Assembly (NCBI GenBank): GCA_002427755.1
Contig: DIYO01000002.1
Coordinates: 1 to 64,000 of the forward strand
Origin: Roseivirga sp. UBA6052
Lineage (GTDB): Bacteria > Bacteroidota > Bacteroidia > Cytophagales > Cyclobacteriaceae
Direction of reading: 5' to 3'
Length of the DNA: 64,000 nt
The notes beneath the pieces are model-generated. The model did not search any database. It was not told where the DNA came from and saw nothing but the letters and a program-made list of their open reading frames with translations. The first letter of the stretch is position 1; the number at the start of each line of letters is the position of its first letter. A program made the translations under genes and the position numbers. Shown in pieces: positions 56,873 to 64,000 of the stretch.

Positions 56873-57958
56873 ATGAAAAGAAGCATTTTACTAATTGGCA
56901 CCTTACTTTTTATTAGCATCTCAATGCTTGGTCAGTCCAAAGAGCAGCAAGCGGATGCTATGATTGAAGCATTTTTAAACTCTGTTGAAGTACCCGGCCT
57001 GAGCGTATCAGTCTCTCAAAAAGGAGAACTGGTTTATTCTAAAGGCTTTGGATTTGCAGATATTGATAACCAAGTACCCGTAGACCCATCTCAAACTAAA
57101 TTCAGAATTGGTAGTGTTTCAAAAACCATTACTGCATCCGGGTTAGCCAAACTGTATGAGGATGGAAAGGTAGATCTAGATGCACCCATCCAGCAGTACG
57201 TTCCTATTTGGCCCGACAAAGGCGAAACCATCACGCTGAGACTACTTGCAGGTCATTTGGCAGGTATTCGCCATTACAAAGGGCTAGAAATGCTGAGTAA
57301 AACAAAGTATGAAGAAGTGGTTGATGGACTTGGCATCTTTATAAACGATCCGTTAATCAATAAACCGGGAACAGAGTACAGCTATTCTTCTTATGGCTGG
57401 AATTTAATTTCTGTAGCTATGGAAAATGCTGCTGCACCAGAAGCTAGCTTTCTTTCTGACGTTAGCTTTTTAAGCTACATGCAAACTGAAGTATTCGAGC
57501 CTCTAGGAATGAATAATACGGAAGCTGATCATGCAGATCAAGACATCGTGAATCGAACCAAATTCTATAAGAGAAAACCTAGAGGTGGATTTGTAAATGC
57601 TCCATATGTAGATAACAGCTACAAATGGGCTGGTGGTGGATTTGTAGGTACTACGGAAGACCTCTGCAAATTTGGACAAGCCCACATGAAGGAAGGTTAC
57701 CTTAAGCAGGAAACGCTTGACGAATGGATGCAGTCTCAAAAGACTACTTCAGGTAAAGAAACGAACTATGGTATCGGCTGGAGAACCGTAAAGATGGATG
57801 GATACACCTTTTATGGACATACAGGAGGATCAGTTGGTGGTATTACGCGTTTCTTTATGCATATACCATCGCAAACCGTAGTGGCCATGACAGGTAACAT
57901 TGACCCCCTGCCCTTTGGGACACTTGACAAAGACTTACTTAAACTATTCATCAACTAA
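56873..57958 (+). CDS. Exported serine hydrolase (class C beta-lactamase/esterase family)
   Basis: 361 residues. Signal peptide (RSILLIGTLLFISISMLGQ). Catalytic SxxK is S81-V-S-K84 in RIGSVSKTI, the second motif is YSSYGW (Tyr general base), and the third is YGHTGGSVGG. Members act as DD-peptidases, esterases or beta-lactamases; the fine function cannot be told. It shares an operon with the amidohydrolase, suggesting joint processing of D-amino-acid-containing material such as peptidoglycan fragments (inference). Confidence 0.9.
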   Translation: MKRSILLIGTLLFISISMLGQSKEQQADAMIEAFLNSVEVPGLSVSVSQKGELVYSKGFGFADIDNQVPVDPSQTKFRIGSVSKTITASGLAKLYEDGKVDLDAPIQQYVPIWPDKGETITLRLLAGHLAGIRHYKGLEMLSKTKYEEVVDGLGIFINDPLINKPGTEYSYSSYGWNLISVAMENAAAPEASFLSDVSFLSYMQTEVFEPLGMNNTEADHADQDIVNRTKFYKRKPRGGFVNAPYVDNSYKWAGGGFVGTTEDLCKFGQAHMKEGYLKQETLDEWMQSQKTTSGKETNYGIGWRTVKMDGYTFYGHTGGSVGGITRFFMHIPSQTVVAMTGNIDPLPFGTLDKDLLKLFIN

Positions 57959-58021
57959 ATCTATTTGCTTATAACTAATTTATACGTTACATTCGGTAAC
58001 ACATTAGTTAAAGCCAATAGA

Positions 58022-58525
58022 ATGAAAAAATTAACCTTACTCCTTCTGGCCTTTGTTGCCCTATCCTGCAACGATCCAGATTTGACTCTTGACCAAGGCC
58101 CAGACATCCAAACAACTGCTGTTGTCGATGCAGATAATAATGCAGTGGCAAGTAATGAAATATTTAATGTTGTAGAAGAACAAGCCACCTTTCCAGGTGG
58201 AATGGGCGCATGGGTTAGACATTTAAAAGAGAATCTAAAATATCCAGAACAAGCAAAAAGAGAAGGTATTGAAGGTGCCGTTTTTCTGTCATTTGTTGTA
58301 AGAAAAGATGGTGACATCTCTGATATTCAAGTTGCTAGAGGCATTGGCGGAGGTTGCGATGAAGAAGCAGTTAGCTTATTACTTGATTCTCCAAATTGGA
58401 TTCCTGGAAAGCAAAATGGTGAAGAAGTAAACTCTAAAATGCAAGTGAGAATTGTATTTCGATTAAGCAAAGAAGAAAGAAAGAACGCTGGAGAGGCTGT
58501 TTTGATTGAAGAAATAGAAGAATAA
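58022..58525 (+). CDS. TonB C-terminal domain lipoprotein 1
   Basis: 167 residues from ATG 58022. A lipobox (LAFVALSC) is followed by about 50 variable residues and a TonB-C domain (FPGGMGAWVRHLKENLKYPE, GIEGAVFLSFVV, GIGGGCDEEAV). The transmembrane and Pro-rich parts of a true TonB are missing, so it cannot span the periplasm as an energy transducer. Proteins of this kind appear as free lipoproteins in Bacteroidota; their partner may be an outer-membrane receptor. First of three tandem related genes. Confidence 0.88.
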   Translation: MKKLTLLLLAFVALSCNDPDLTLDQGPDIQTTAVVDADNNAVASNEIFNVVEEQATFPGGMGAWVRHLKENLKYPEQAKREGIEGAVFLSFVVRKDGDISDIQVARGIGGGCDEEAVSLLLDSPNWIPGKQNGEEVNSKMQVRIVFRLSKEERKNAGEAVLIEEIEE

Positions 58526-58529
58526 AGAA

Positions 58530-59036
58530 ATGAATATGAAAAAATTAACCTTAGTGTTCAGTATAGGAATTTTCGCCTTAAGCTGCGAAAATGAAGATCT
58601 ACTAGTAGCTCCAGATGGTAACGAACCAACTGTTGTAAAACTTGAAGTTGAAGAAGCTGGAGCAAACGGTATAGAAGACCAGATCTTTATGGTTGTTGAA
58701 GAAACTCCTGAATATCCTGGTGGACAAAAAGCCTACAACAAGTTTCTTCTAGAAAACCTCAACTATCCAAAGCAAGCACGTGAGGAAGGTATTGAAGGTC
58801 GCGTCTTTATCAGTTATGTCGTGAACGAAGACGGCTCATTATCAGACTATCAATTGGTAAGAGGTATTGGAGGTGGATGTGACGAAGAAGCGCTTCGTGT
58901 ATTCATGGAAATGCCAGACTGGACACCAGGGGAACAAAGAGGTAGGAAAGTTAAGGTAAGAATGCAATCAGCGGTTACATTCAAGTTATCTGGTGGTAAT
59001 GGCCCTGTCACAATTGTGAATGAAGGCAAGCCATAA
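58530..59036 (+). CDS. TonB C-terminal domain lipoprotein 2
   Basis: 168 residues (a second Met at 58536 is equally possible). Lipobox FSIGIFALSC and the TonB-C core YPGGQKAYNKFLLENLNYPK, EEGIEGRVFISYVV, GIGGGCDEEALR. Shares the GGGCDEEA Cys-containing motif with copy 1. It starts 4 bp after copy 1 ends. Confidence 0.88.
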   Translation: MNMKKLTLVFSIGIFALSCENEDLLVAPDGNEPTVVKLEVEEAGANGIEDQIFMVVEETPEYPGGQKAYNKFLLENLNYPKQAREEGIEGRVFISYVVNEDGSLSDYQLVRGIGGGCDEEALRVFMEMPDWTPGEQRGRKVKVRMQSAVTFKLSGGNGPVTIVNEGKP

Positions 59037-59538
59037 AGAGCTCAAAGCATATCAAAAACTCAAAATCCGCAATATCATAGTCAAGTTGAGGATTACATGG
59101 AAAGCAAGTCTTGTTGGACTTGCTTTTCTAGCATTAAACGCCTGTTCGCAGAAGACACCCATTTGGCACAAAAGGGTGAAAAATAATGATTACGATCCAG
59201 CATCATTAGGGGTGTTCAATAAAGCCGAATTCAATACAGTATATCTAACCGTAGAGGAGCAGGCTTATTACCCTGGTGGTCTTCGCGCTTGGCAAGACTA
59301 TCTTAAACGTGAACTTCACCACCCCAACACGGAAAGTCAAAAGCAAGGAGCCGTATTCATTTCCTTTATTGTGACCACTCAAGGAGAATTAAAGAATATG
59401 CGCGTGACTAGGGGAATAAATCAAGCCTATGATTTGGCTGCCATCAAGCTACTCCAGGAATCTGGTAATTGGATTCCAGCAAAACAGCAGGGGCAAACTG
59501 TTAATTCAAAACTGCAAATTAGAATCTCGTACAACTAG
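59020..59538 (+). CDS. TonB C-terminal domain lipoprotein 3
   Basis: 172 residues from ATG 59020, which overlaps copy 2 by 17 bp. An in-frame TTG at 59086 would give a compact lipoprotein signal (MRITWKASLVGLAFLALNAC) and may be the real start. The domain reads YYPGGLRAWQDYLKRELHHP, GAVFISFIV, RGINQAYDLAAIKLL; the Cys of GGGCDEEA in copies 1 and 2 is absent here. It is the most diverged of the tandem set. Confidence 0.85.
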   Translation: MKASHKELKAYQKLKIRNIIVKLRITWKASLVGLAFLALNACSQKTPIWHKRVKNNDYDPASLGVFNKAEFNTVYLTVEEQAYYPGGLRAWQDYLKRELHHPNTESQKQGAVFISFIVTTQGELKNMRVTRGINQAYDLAAIKLLQESGNWIPAKQQGQTVNSKLQIRISYN

Positions 59539-59590
59539 CTTAGACCTTCATAAAGTCTTTCTAATTGAATAAATTAAAGAAAGATTCGAT

Positions 59591-60298
59591 ATGACAACAG
59601 ATGAAATCCTGCAGCAATTAGAGGCATTTGGCGATGAGCGAACCAAGAATACCTTAATGACGCATGGCGCCAAAGAACCTATTTTTGGAGTTAAAGTTGG
59701 CGACCTCAAGAAGATTATTAAGCAAACCAAAAAGAATCACCAATTATCATTAGCACTGTATGAAACAGGTAATTCAGATGCTATGTATTTAGCAGGCCTT
59801 ATGGCCGATGAGAAACAAATCACTAAGGATCAACTACAGAAATGGGTGAAGGGAGCATATTGGTCCTATTTGAGTGAATATGCAGTACCATGGGTAGCGG
59901 CTGAAACTCCATTTGGTTTTGAATTAGGACTTGAATGGATTGAATCTGAAGAAGAAACTATCGCTTCTGCCGGCTGGTCAACTTTGGCTTCTATAACCAC
60001 TGTGACACCCGATGAAGAAATTAACATTGAAAAATATAGTGAACTCATTGATAGAGTAGCTGAAGAAATTTCAACAGCTAAGAATCGAGTGCGCTACACC
60101 ATGAATGGATTTTTGATTGCTGTTGGTAGCCAAGTTCAGACACTCACAGAAAAGGCCCAAGCTACTGGTGAAGCCATAGGCATCGTAGAAGTTGATATGA
60201 ATGGTACAGCCTGCAAAGTACCCTACGCTAAAGACTACATTCAGAAAGTAGTGGACAAGAACCGCGTAGGAAAGAAAAGAAAAACAGCAAGGTGCTGA
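59591..60298 (+). CDS. DNA alkylation repair protein (AlkC/AlkD HEAT-repeat family)
   Basis: 235 residues of helical HEAT-like repeats (FGVKVGDLKKIIKQTKKNH, AYWSYLSEYAVPWVAAETPF, NRVRYTMNGFLIAVG). This is the alpha-helical fold of AlkD-type DNA glycosylases, which excise N3- and N7-alkylpurines. Length matches the family. It is convergent with fadD with 6 bp between stop codons. Catalytic residues were not located with certainty. Confidence 0.87.
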   Translation: MTTDEILQQLEAFGDERTKNTLMTHGAKEPIFGVKVGDLKKIIKQTKKNHQLSLALYETGNSDAMYLAGLMADEKQITKDQLQKWVKGAYWSYLSEYAVPWVAAETPFGFELGLEWIESEEETIASAGWSTLASITTVTPDEEINIEKYSELIDRVAEEISTAKNRVRYTMNGFLIAVGSQVQTLTEKAQATGEAIGIVEVDMNGTACKVPYAKDYIQKVVDKNRVGKKRKTARC

Positions 60299-60304
60299 TC
60301 TTCT

Positions 60305-61978
60305 TTATCTTGCTTCCTCCATTTCCTTAAGCTTACGTCTGAGAATCTTACCTACATTGGTTTTAGGCAATTCATCTATAAACTCAATATGCTTGGGCTT
60401 TTTGTAACCCGTCAATTCTTCTTCACAGAAGGCTCTTAACTCTTCTTCAGTCAAGCTTGGATCTTTCTTAACCACAAAAGCCTTTACGCATTCTGTGGAC
60501 TTAGAATCAGGAACTCCTATAACCGCAACTTCAAGTACCTTTTCACAATCTGCAATCACGTTCTCGACTTCGTTCGGGAATACATTGAAGCCAGATACGT
60601 TGATCATATCTTTTTTACGGTCTACAATCTTAAAGAAACCGTTTTCATCCATAATACCTATATCCCCAGTTCGGAACCAACCGCCTTCAAAGAACACAGA
60701 AGAATTATCCTTATTCCAATAACCACTCATTACCTGTGGACCATTGATACAGATTTCTCCGACTTCTCCTTGTAGTAATTGATTACCGGCATCATCGAAA
60801 ATAGCCAGCCTGGTAGATGGAACCGGCAAACCAATCGTTCCCATTTTATGAGAACCATCCAGAGGATTACAACTGGCTACTGGCGAAGTCTCAGACAAGC
60901 CATATCCCTCCACTAAAGGAGAATTGGTCATCTCTTCCCATTTACGAGCAACGGCATCCTGTACAGCCATACCCCCTCCTATCGAGCCTTTCAAATTACT
61001 CCAATCGACCTCATTAAAATTAGGTTGATTCAATAGTCCGTTGAAAAGCGTATTGACTCCCGTAAAGAGTGTAAAAGGATGCTTCTTTAATTCTTTAATG
61101 AAGCCAGGCATGTCTCTAGGGTTAGTAATCAATACATTTTTAGCCCCTATGTGCATCATAAATGTACCATTCACATTCAATGCAAAAATGTGATACAGAG
61201 GAATGGCTGTGATCATGGTCTCAGTTTGCCCTTCTTTTAAAAGCGGCTTAAACCAACTATTGATGATGTGTGTATGAGCAACCACATTAGCATGTGAAAG
61301 AGTTGCTCCTTTTGAAACTCCTGTTGTACCACCTGTATACTGCAAAAATGCTGTATCATCCGATTTAACAGATGGTTTGGTGTACTTCATTCGAGCGCCC
61401 TCTTTGAGTACCGTTTTGAATTTGGTGATGTCGTTGATGCTGTATTTAGGCACCATCTTTTTAATGTGCTTCACCACAAAATTTACCAGCGAACCCTTCA
61501 CTCCGCCTAGTAAGTCCCCTAGCTCAGTAACAATGATATGATCGATGTGAATCTTTTGAAGTGCTACCTCTAAGCTGTGAGCAAAGTTGGCAACAATCAC
61601 TACTGCTTTCACATCTGCATCGGTAAACTGATGCTCCATTTCTCTATGGGTATAAAGTGGATTGGTATTCACAACCACACAGCCCGCTTTCAAAGCACCG
61701 ATCAAGGCAATCGGGTACTGTAAGCAGTTGGGCATTTGAATTGCGATGCGGTCACCCTGCTGAAGTCCTAATTTATTCTGAAGATAAGCCGCGAAAAAAT
61801 CAGAATACCTGTCGATATCGTGATAAGTATAGACCTTCCCCATGCATTCAAAAGCTTCTCGGCTCCCGAATCTTTTAAAAGCATTGGTAAAAAGCTCAAG
61901 TAGGTTTTCTTCTCTATTTTCTGAAATTTCAGCTGGAATACCCTCAGGGTAATTCGCAATCCAGGGGTGAGTACTCAT
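60305..61978 (-). CDS. fadD: Long-chain-fatty-acid-CoA ligase (FadD)
   Basis: 557 residues from ATG 61978 (MSTHPWIANYPEG); an in-frame Met 60 bp further upstream would overlap the terminator of the RNA array. The adenylate-forming motifs are intact: P-loop YTGGTTGVSKGATLSH, ALPLYHIFAL-like AIPLYHIFAL, EGYGLSETSPV, TGDIG and the catalytic-Lys motif PKTNVGKILRR. It activates long-chain fatty acids to acyl-CoA. The whole sequence, including NPLYTHREMEHQ and FVVKKDPSLTEE, follows E. coli FadD closely (memory comparison). Confidence 0.94.
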   Translation of the reverse strand: MSTHPWIANYPEGIPAEISENREENLLELFTNAFKRFGSREAFECMGKVYTYHDIDRYSDFFAAYLQNKLGLQQGDRIAIQMPNCLQYPIALIGALKAGCVVVNTNPLYTHREMEHQFTDADVKAVVIVANFAHSLEVALQKIHIDHIIVTELGDLLGGVKGSLVNFVVKHIKKMVPKYSINDITKFKTVLKEGARMKYTKPSVKSDDTAFLQYTGGTTGVSKGATLSHANVVAHTHIINSWFKPLLKEGQTETMITAIPLYHIFALNVNGTFMMHIGAKNVLITNPRDMPGFIKELKKHPFTLFTGVNTLFNGLLNQPNFNEVDWSNLKGSIGGGMAVQDAVARKWEEMTNSPLVEGYGLSETSPVASCNPLDGSHKMGTIGLPVPSTRLAIFDDAGNQLLQGEVGEICINGPQVMSGYWNKDNSSVFFEGGWFRTGDIGIMDENGFFKIVDRKKDMINVSGFNVFPNEVENVIADCEKVLEVAVIGVPDSKSTECVKAFVVKKDPSLTEEELRAFCEEELTGYKKPKHIEFIDELPKTNVGKILRRKLKEMEEAR

Positions 61979-62038
61979 AGGTTTGAATTTGGATAGCATC
62001 AAATATATAATAAAAGGCCAAATCCATGAATACCACAT

Positions 62039-62067
62039 AAAAAAAGGAAACCTATCGGTTTCCTTTT
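62039..62067 (-). terminator. Rho-independent terminator of the tRNA-like array
   Basis: Minus strand AAAAGGAAACC-GATA-GGTTTCCTTTT followed by TTT, downstream of the last array copy (62074-62184) and upstream of fadD. Confidence 0.88.
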
Positions 62068-62073
62068 GAAAAG

Positions 62074-62184
62074 CTGTAGGAGAAGGATTTGAACCTCCAC
62101 GGAGCGGTTAGTTCTATTGACTTTATCCCTGATTCTCCACCCCCGAGAAAGGAGGGCACGGCTGCCTGTTTCGTCACCCTACAG
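62074..62184 (-). ncRNA. 111-nt tRNA-like RNA, copy 1
   Basis: Reads 5' CTGTAGGGTGACGAAACAGG and ends CTCCTACAG on the minus strand. Acceptor-like 8-bp closure CTGTAGGG/TCCTACAG; U8-G9; 3-bp D-stem ACG/CGT with 11-nt loop holding GG; 5-bp anticodon-like stem CCCTC/GGGGG with loop CTTTCTC; GGAG/CTCC variable stem enclosing about 30 nt; T-arm GGAGG-TTCAAAT-CCTTC. No CCA is encoded. Most diverged of the three copies. The last of the array before the terminator. Confidence 0.7.
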
Positions 62185-62267
62185 TATGTTGTATTTTGAT
62201 CAAGTAAAACCTTTTGTTCTACTCTAGATATTTCAAGACTAATTACTCGAGTCTAACATTTGAAAAG
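62185..62267 (-). other. Spacer between tRNA-like copies 1 and 2
   Basis: 83 bp without coding sequence. It contains a small inverted repeat AGACT-aattactcg-AGTCT at 62237-62256. Nothing else is recognised. Confidence 0.4.
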
Positions 62268-62378
62268 CTGTAGGAGAAGGATTCGAACCTCCACGGAGCG
62301 GTTAGGCCGATTGGCTTTATCCCAGACTCTCCACCCTCGAGAAAGGAGGGCACGGCTGCCTGTTTCGTCACCCTACAG
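62268..62378 (-). ncRNA. 111-nt tRNA-like RNA, copy 2
   Basis: Same architecture as copies 1 and 3 and identical to them in the first 43 positions or so apart from one base in the anticodon-like stem (GAGGG instead of GGGGG). Variable-arm inner stem is GCC-AATC-GGC where copy 3 has GTC-AATC-GAC, a compensated pair change. T-loop TTCGAAT. Anticodon position would read UUC with a pyrimidine at 37. Confidence 0.72.
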
Positions 62379-62388
62379 TATGTAAACT

Positions 62389-62412
62389 TGGGGCCTCATT
62401 ACTGAGACCCCA
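62389..62412 (-). other. Stable hairpin in the spacer of the tRNA-like array
   Basis: Between copies 2 and 3, on the minus strand, TGGGGTCTCA-GTAA-TGAGGCCCCA: 10 bp with one G-T pair and a GNRA-type loop. No T-run follows, so it is more likely a processing or spacer element than a terminator. Confidence 0.6.
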
Positions 62413-62451
62413 TCAAAACAAGAGAATCTTCTAATTGTAACTTAATGATTG

Positions 62452-62562
62452 CTGTAGGAGAAGGATTCGAACCTCCACGGAGCAGTTAGGTCGATTGACT
62501 TTGTCCTTGAATCTCCACCCCCGAGAAAGGAGGGCACGGCTGCCTGTTTCGTCACCCTACAG
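62452..62562 (-). ncRNA. 111-nt tRNA-like RNA, copy 3
   Basis: First transcribed copy of the array. Acceptor-like closure, D-arm, anticodon-like stem-loop CCCTC-CTTTCTC-GGGGG, extended variable arm and T-arm GGAGG-TTCGAAT-CCTTC all present. In the variable arm A6-T29 replaces the G6-C29 of copies 1 and 2 (numbering within the loop of the GGAG/CTCC stem), again preserving pairing. The 11-nt D-loop AAACAGGCAGC resembles that of tRNA-Leu. Confidence 0.72.
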
Positions 62563-62599
62563 TATTTCAATTCTCTTGCTAATCCGTTTGATTATGTAT

Positions 62600-62607
62600 C
62601 AAATGTA
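62600..62607 (-). promoter_or_regulatory. Candidate -7 element of the tRNA-like array
   Basis: Minus-strand TACATTTG fits TAnnTTTG, about 37 bp before copy 3 begins. The -33 region is only weakly matched (TTT rather than TTTG). Confidence 0.45.
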
Positions 62608-62717
62608 TAAGGATTAACGGTATTATTAAAATATCATTAACTAAATAGATTTATATTTACAGATTAATTAATTTTATATACCTTTCATTACGAATACCTT
62701 AAAATTCGATATAAAAA

Positions 62718-63191
62718 ATGGCCGATCATTACGAAATTGACAATGTTGATCTCTCGATCCTCTCAATCCTACAGCATGATGCTAAAAAACCTTACACAGA
62801 AGTAGCCAAACAAGCTTATGTCTCCAGTGGAACCGTTCACGTAAGAATGAACAAACTAGAAAAGATGGGAATTGTAAAGGGCGCTAGTCTAGACTTAAAC
62901 CTTAAGACACTAGGATACACTGTTGGTTCCTTTTTAGGAGTTTACCTCTCTAGAAGTTCGCTTTATGATAAAGTAGCTGAACAGCTAAAGAAAATCCCCG
63001 AAATTACTTCAATACTCTATACCACAGGAAACTACTCCATGTTCGTTAGAATTTATGCTAAGGACACTGATCATCTGAAGAGCATTCTACATGACAAAAT
63101 TCAAAAAGTGGAAGGAATTGAACGGACAGAAACCTTCGTAATTTTGGAGGAAACCTTGAATAGAAGTATTACTTTCACACAGAAAAGTTAA
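62718..63191 (+). CDS. Lrp/AsnC family transcriptional regulator
   Basis: 157 residues. N-terminal HTH (VDLSILSILQHDAKKPYTEVAKQAYVSSGTVHVRMNKLEKMGIV) and C-terminal RAM ligand-binding domain (GSFLGVYLSRSSLYDKV ... YSMFVRIYAKDTDHL). Such octamers sense amino acids and control their metabolism or transport. It is transcribed away from the tRNA-like array; whether it controls that array is unknown. Confidence 0.93.
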   Translation: MADHYEIDNVDLSILSILQHDAKKPYTEVAKQAYVSSGTVHVRMNKLEKMGIVKGASLDLNLKTLGYTVGSFLGVYLSRSSLYDKVAEQLKKIPEITSILYTTGNYSMFVRIYAKDTDHLKSILHDKIQKVEGIERTETFVILEETLNRSITFTQKS

Positions 63192-63233
63192 ACTTTTATC
63201 AATACCACATATAAAAAAGAAATATCCGAAACC

Positions 63234-63262
63234 TTTAAACCAAAATTAAGGTTGTAACTTTG
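63234..63262 (+). promoter_or_regulatory. Candidate promoter of sufB
   Basis: TAACTTTG (63255-63262) is an exact TAnnTTTG -7 element; an approximate -33 element TTT lies at 63234-63236, 18 bp upstream. The start codon follows 28 bp after the -7 element. Confidence 0.65.
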
Positions 63263-63290
63263 CATTTCGAATCATTCTAAATAAGCTCAT

Positions 63291-64000
63291 ATGAGTAATG
63301 ACGATCAGATATTAGAAGAATTCACCTCCAAGGAGTATGAATTTGGATGGACAGTAGACTTAGAAGCAGATGAGGCTCCAAAAGGCCTCAATGAGGATAT
63401 CGTTCGATTTATCTCTGCTAAGAAAGAAGAACCAGAATGGTTACTTGAATGGAGGCTTGACGCTTTCCGTGCTTGGCAAAAGATGGTAGAACCTCAGTGG
63501 CCGAATGTTACTTACCCAGAAATTGACTATCAAGACTTGATTTATTACTCTGCTCCTAAGCAGAGTGCTAAGCCTAAATCTCTTGACGAAGTTGACCCTG
63601 AGTTGTTAGCAACTTTCGAAAAACTAGGTATCTCTCTTACAGAACAAAAAAGATTAACAGGTGTAGCAGTAGATGCAGTAATTGATTCTGTATCAGTGGC
63701 CACTACATTTAAAGATACATTGGCTGAATTAGGTATTATCTTCTGCTCTTTCTCAGAAGCAGTAAAAGAGCACCCTGAATTAGTCAGAAAACATATGGGT
63801 TCAGTAGTACCTGTACAGGATAACTACTTTGCGGCTCTTAACTCAGCAGTGTTCTCTGATGGATCTTTCTGCTACATTCCTAAGGGCGTAAGATGTCCAA
63901 TGGAGCTTTCAACTTACTTTAGAATTAATGCTGCCAATACAGGTCAGTTCGAAAGAACACTGATCGTTGCTGACGAAGGTTCTTATGTAAGTTACCTTGA
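63291..64000 (+). CDS. sufB: Fe-S cluster assembly protein SufB, 5' part
   Basis: The first 236 codons from ATG 63291; the frame is open at the window edge (the protein is normally about 480 residues). GWTVDLEADEAPKGL, AWQKMVEPQWPNVTYPEIDY, YFAALNSAVFSDGSFCYIPK and GVRCPMELSTYFRINAANTG are diagnostic. SufB is the scaffold of the SUF system, working with SufC and SufD, expected downstream outside the window. Confidence 0.95.
   Translation, partial: MSNDDQILEEFTSKEYEFGWTVDLEADEAPKGLNEDIVRFISAKKEEPEWLLEWRLDAFRAWQKMVEPQWPNVTYPEIDYQDLIYYSAPKQSAKPKSLDEVDPELLATFEKLGISLTEQKRLTGVAVDAVIDSVSVATTFKDTLAELGIIFCSFSEAVKEHPELVRKHMGSVVPVQDNYFAALNSAVFSDGSFCYIPKGVRCPMELSTYFRINAANTGQFERTLIVADEGSYVSYL

Noticed and set aside
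57965..58021. Upstream TTG start of TonB-C lipoprotein 1
   Set aside because: ATG 58022 gives a compact lipoprotein signal peptide with a lipobox.
59548..59730. Minus-strand frames over the alkylation-repair gene
   Set aside because: Shadows of the real gene on the plus strand.
61979..62038. Upstream Met extension of fadD
   Set aside because: It reaches the RNA array terminator and adds a hydrophobic stretch absent from FadD proteins.
62074..62562. Annotation of the three RNAs as selenocysteine tRNA
   Set aside because: The 8-bp closing stem and long variable arm are suggestive, but the D-stem is only 3 bp, the anticodon position is not UCA and no selenocysteine genes are seen.

Overview
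The window is a stretch of AT-rich chromosome from a member of the Bacteroidota, most likely a marine-type Cytophagales (Roseivirga/Fulvivirga/Reichenbachiella-like; the genus is an inference). Reasons: promoters of the Bacteroidota kind (TTTG-N18-TATATTTG before the S9 peptidase, TAACTTTG before sufB), almost no Shine-Dalgarno sites, and families typical of the group (7TMR-DISM kinase, DUF4159, BlaI/M56 pairs, TonB-C lipoproteins, tricorn-like protease, HYR/LamG giant adhesin).

Layout. (1) 1-19277, minus strand: one uninterrupted reading frame of more than 6,425 codons, the N-terminal part of a giant secreted adhesin whose C-terminus lies outside the window. It carries a signal peptide, six LamG-type domains, a parallel beta-helix built from five copies of an exact 459-bp unit, FG-GAP/VCBS calcium-loop repeats, a SUEL-type lectin domain and many HYR/DUF5011 modules. 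(2) 19475-22116: a LytTR response regulator and a TPR-containing HisKA_2 sensor kinase, divergently arranged, next to the adhesin. (3) 22146-32216: tricorn-like protease, LOG-family enzyme, hybrid kinase plus Rid protein, Nudix enzyme, DUF4159 protein and a BlaI/M56-TonB regulator-protease pair. (4) 32221-39517: a small membrane protein, SMC, a GDSL lipoprotein, an S51 peptidase, two BLUF photoreceptor genes and a YceI protein. (5) 39718-43127: an ECF sigma/anti-sigma operon carrying two secreted proteins that share an apparently new repeated domain. (6) 43203-46108: a haem-binding protein and a second BlaI/M56 pair. (7) 46163-57958: peroxiredoxin with a structured leader, a 59-residue membrane protein, a flavin-binding-fold protein, an S9 peptidase, a zinc metalloprotease, PqiA, a MarR/reductase pair with matching operators, an amidohydrolase and a serine hydrolase. 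(8) 58022-62038: three tandem TonB-C lipoproteins, a DNA-alkylation-repair protein and FadD. (9) 62039-62607: a minus-strand array of three 111-nt tRNA-like RNAs with its own candidate promoter and terminator. (10) An Lrp-family regulator and the 5' part of sufB.

The signals I consider most worth following are the three tRNA-like RNAs with oversized variable arms (compensatory changes between the copies support their structure), the paired 20-bp-spaced operators in front of both blaI genes, the duplicated MarR operator, the peroxiredoxin leader RNA, the new repeated domain encoded in the sigma-factor operon, and the lectin and beta-helix architecture of the giant adhesin. No CRISPR array, rRNA, prophage, insertion sequence or replication origin was seen.
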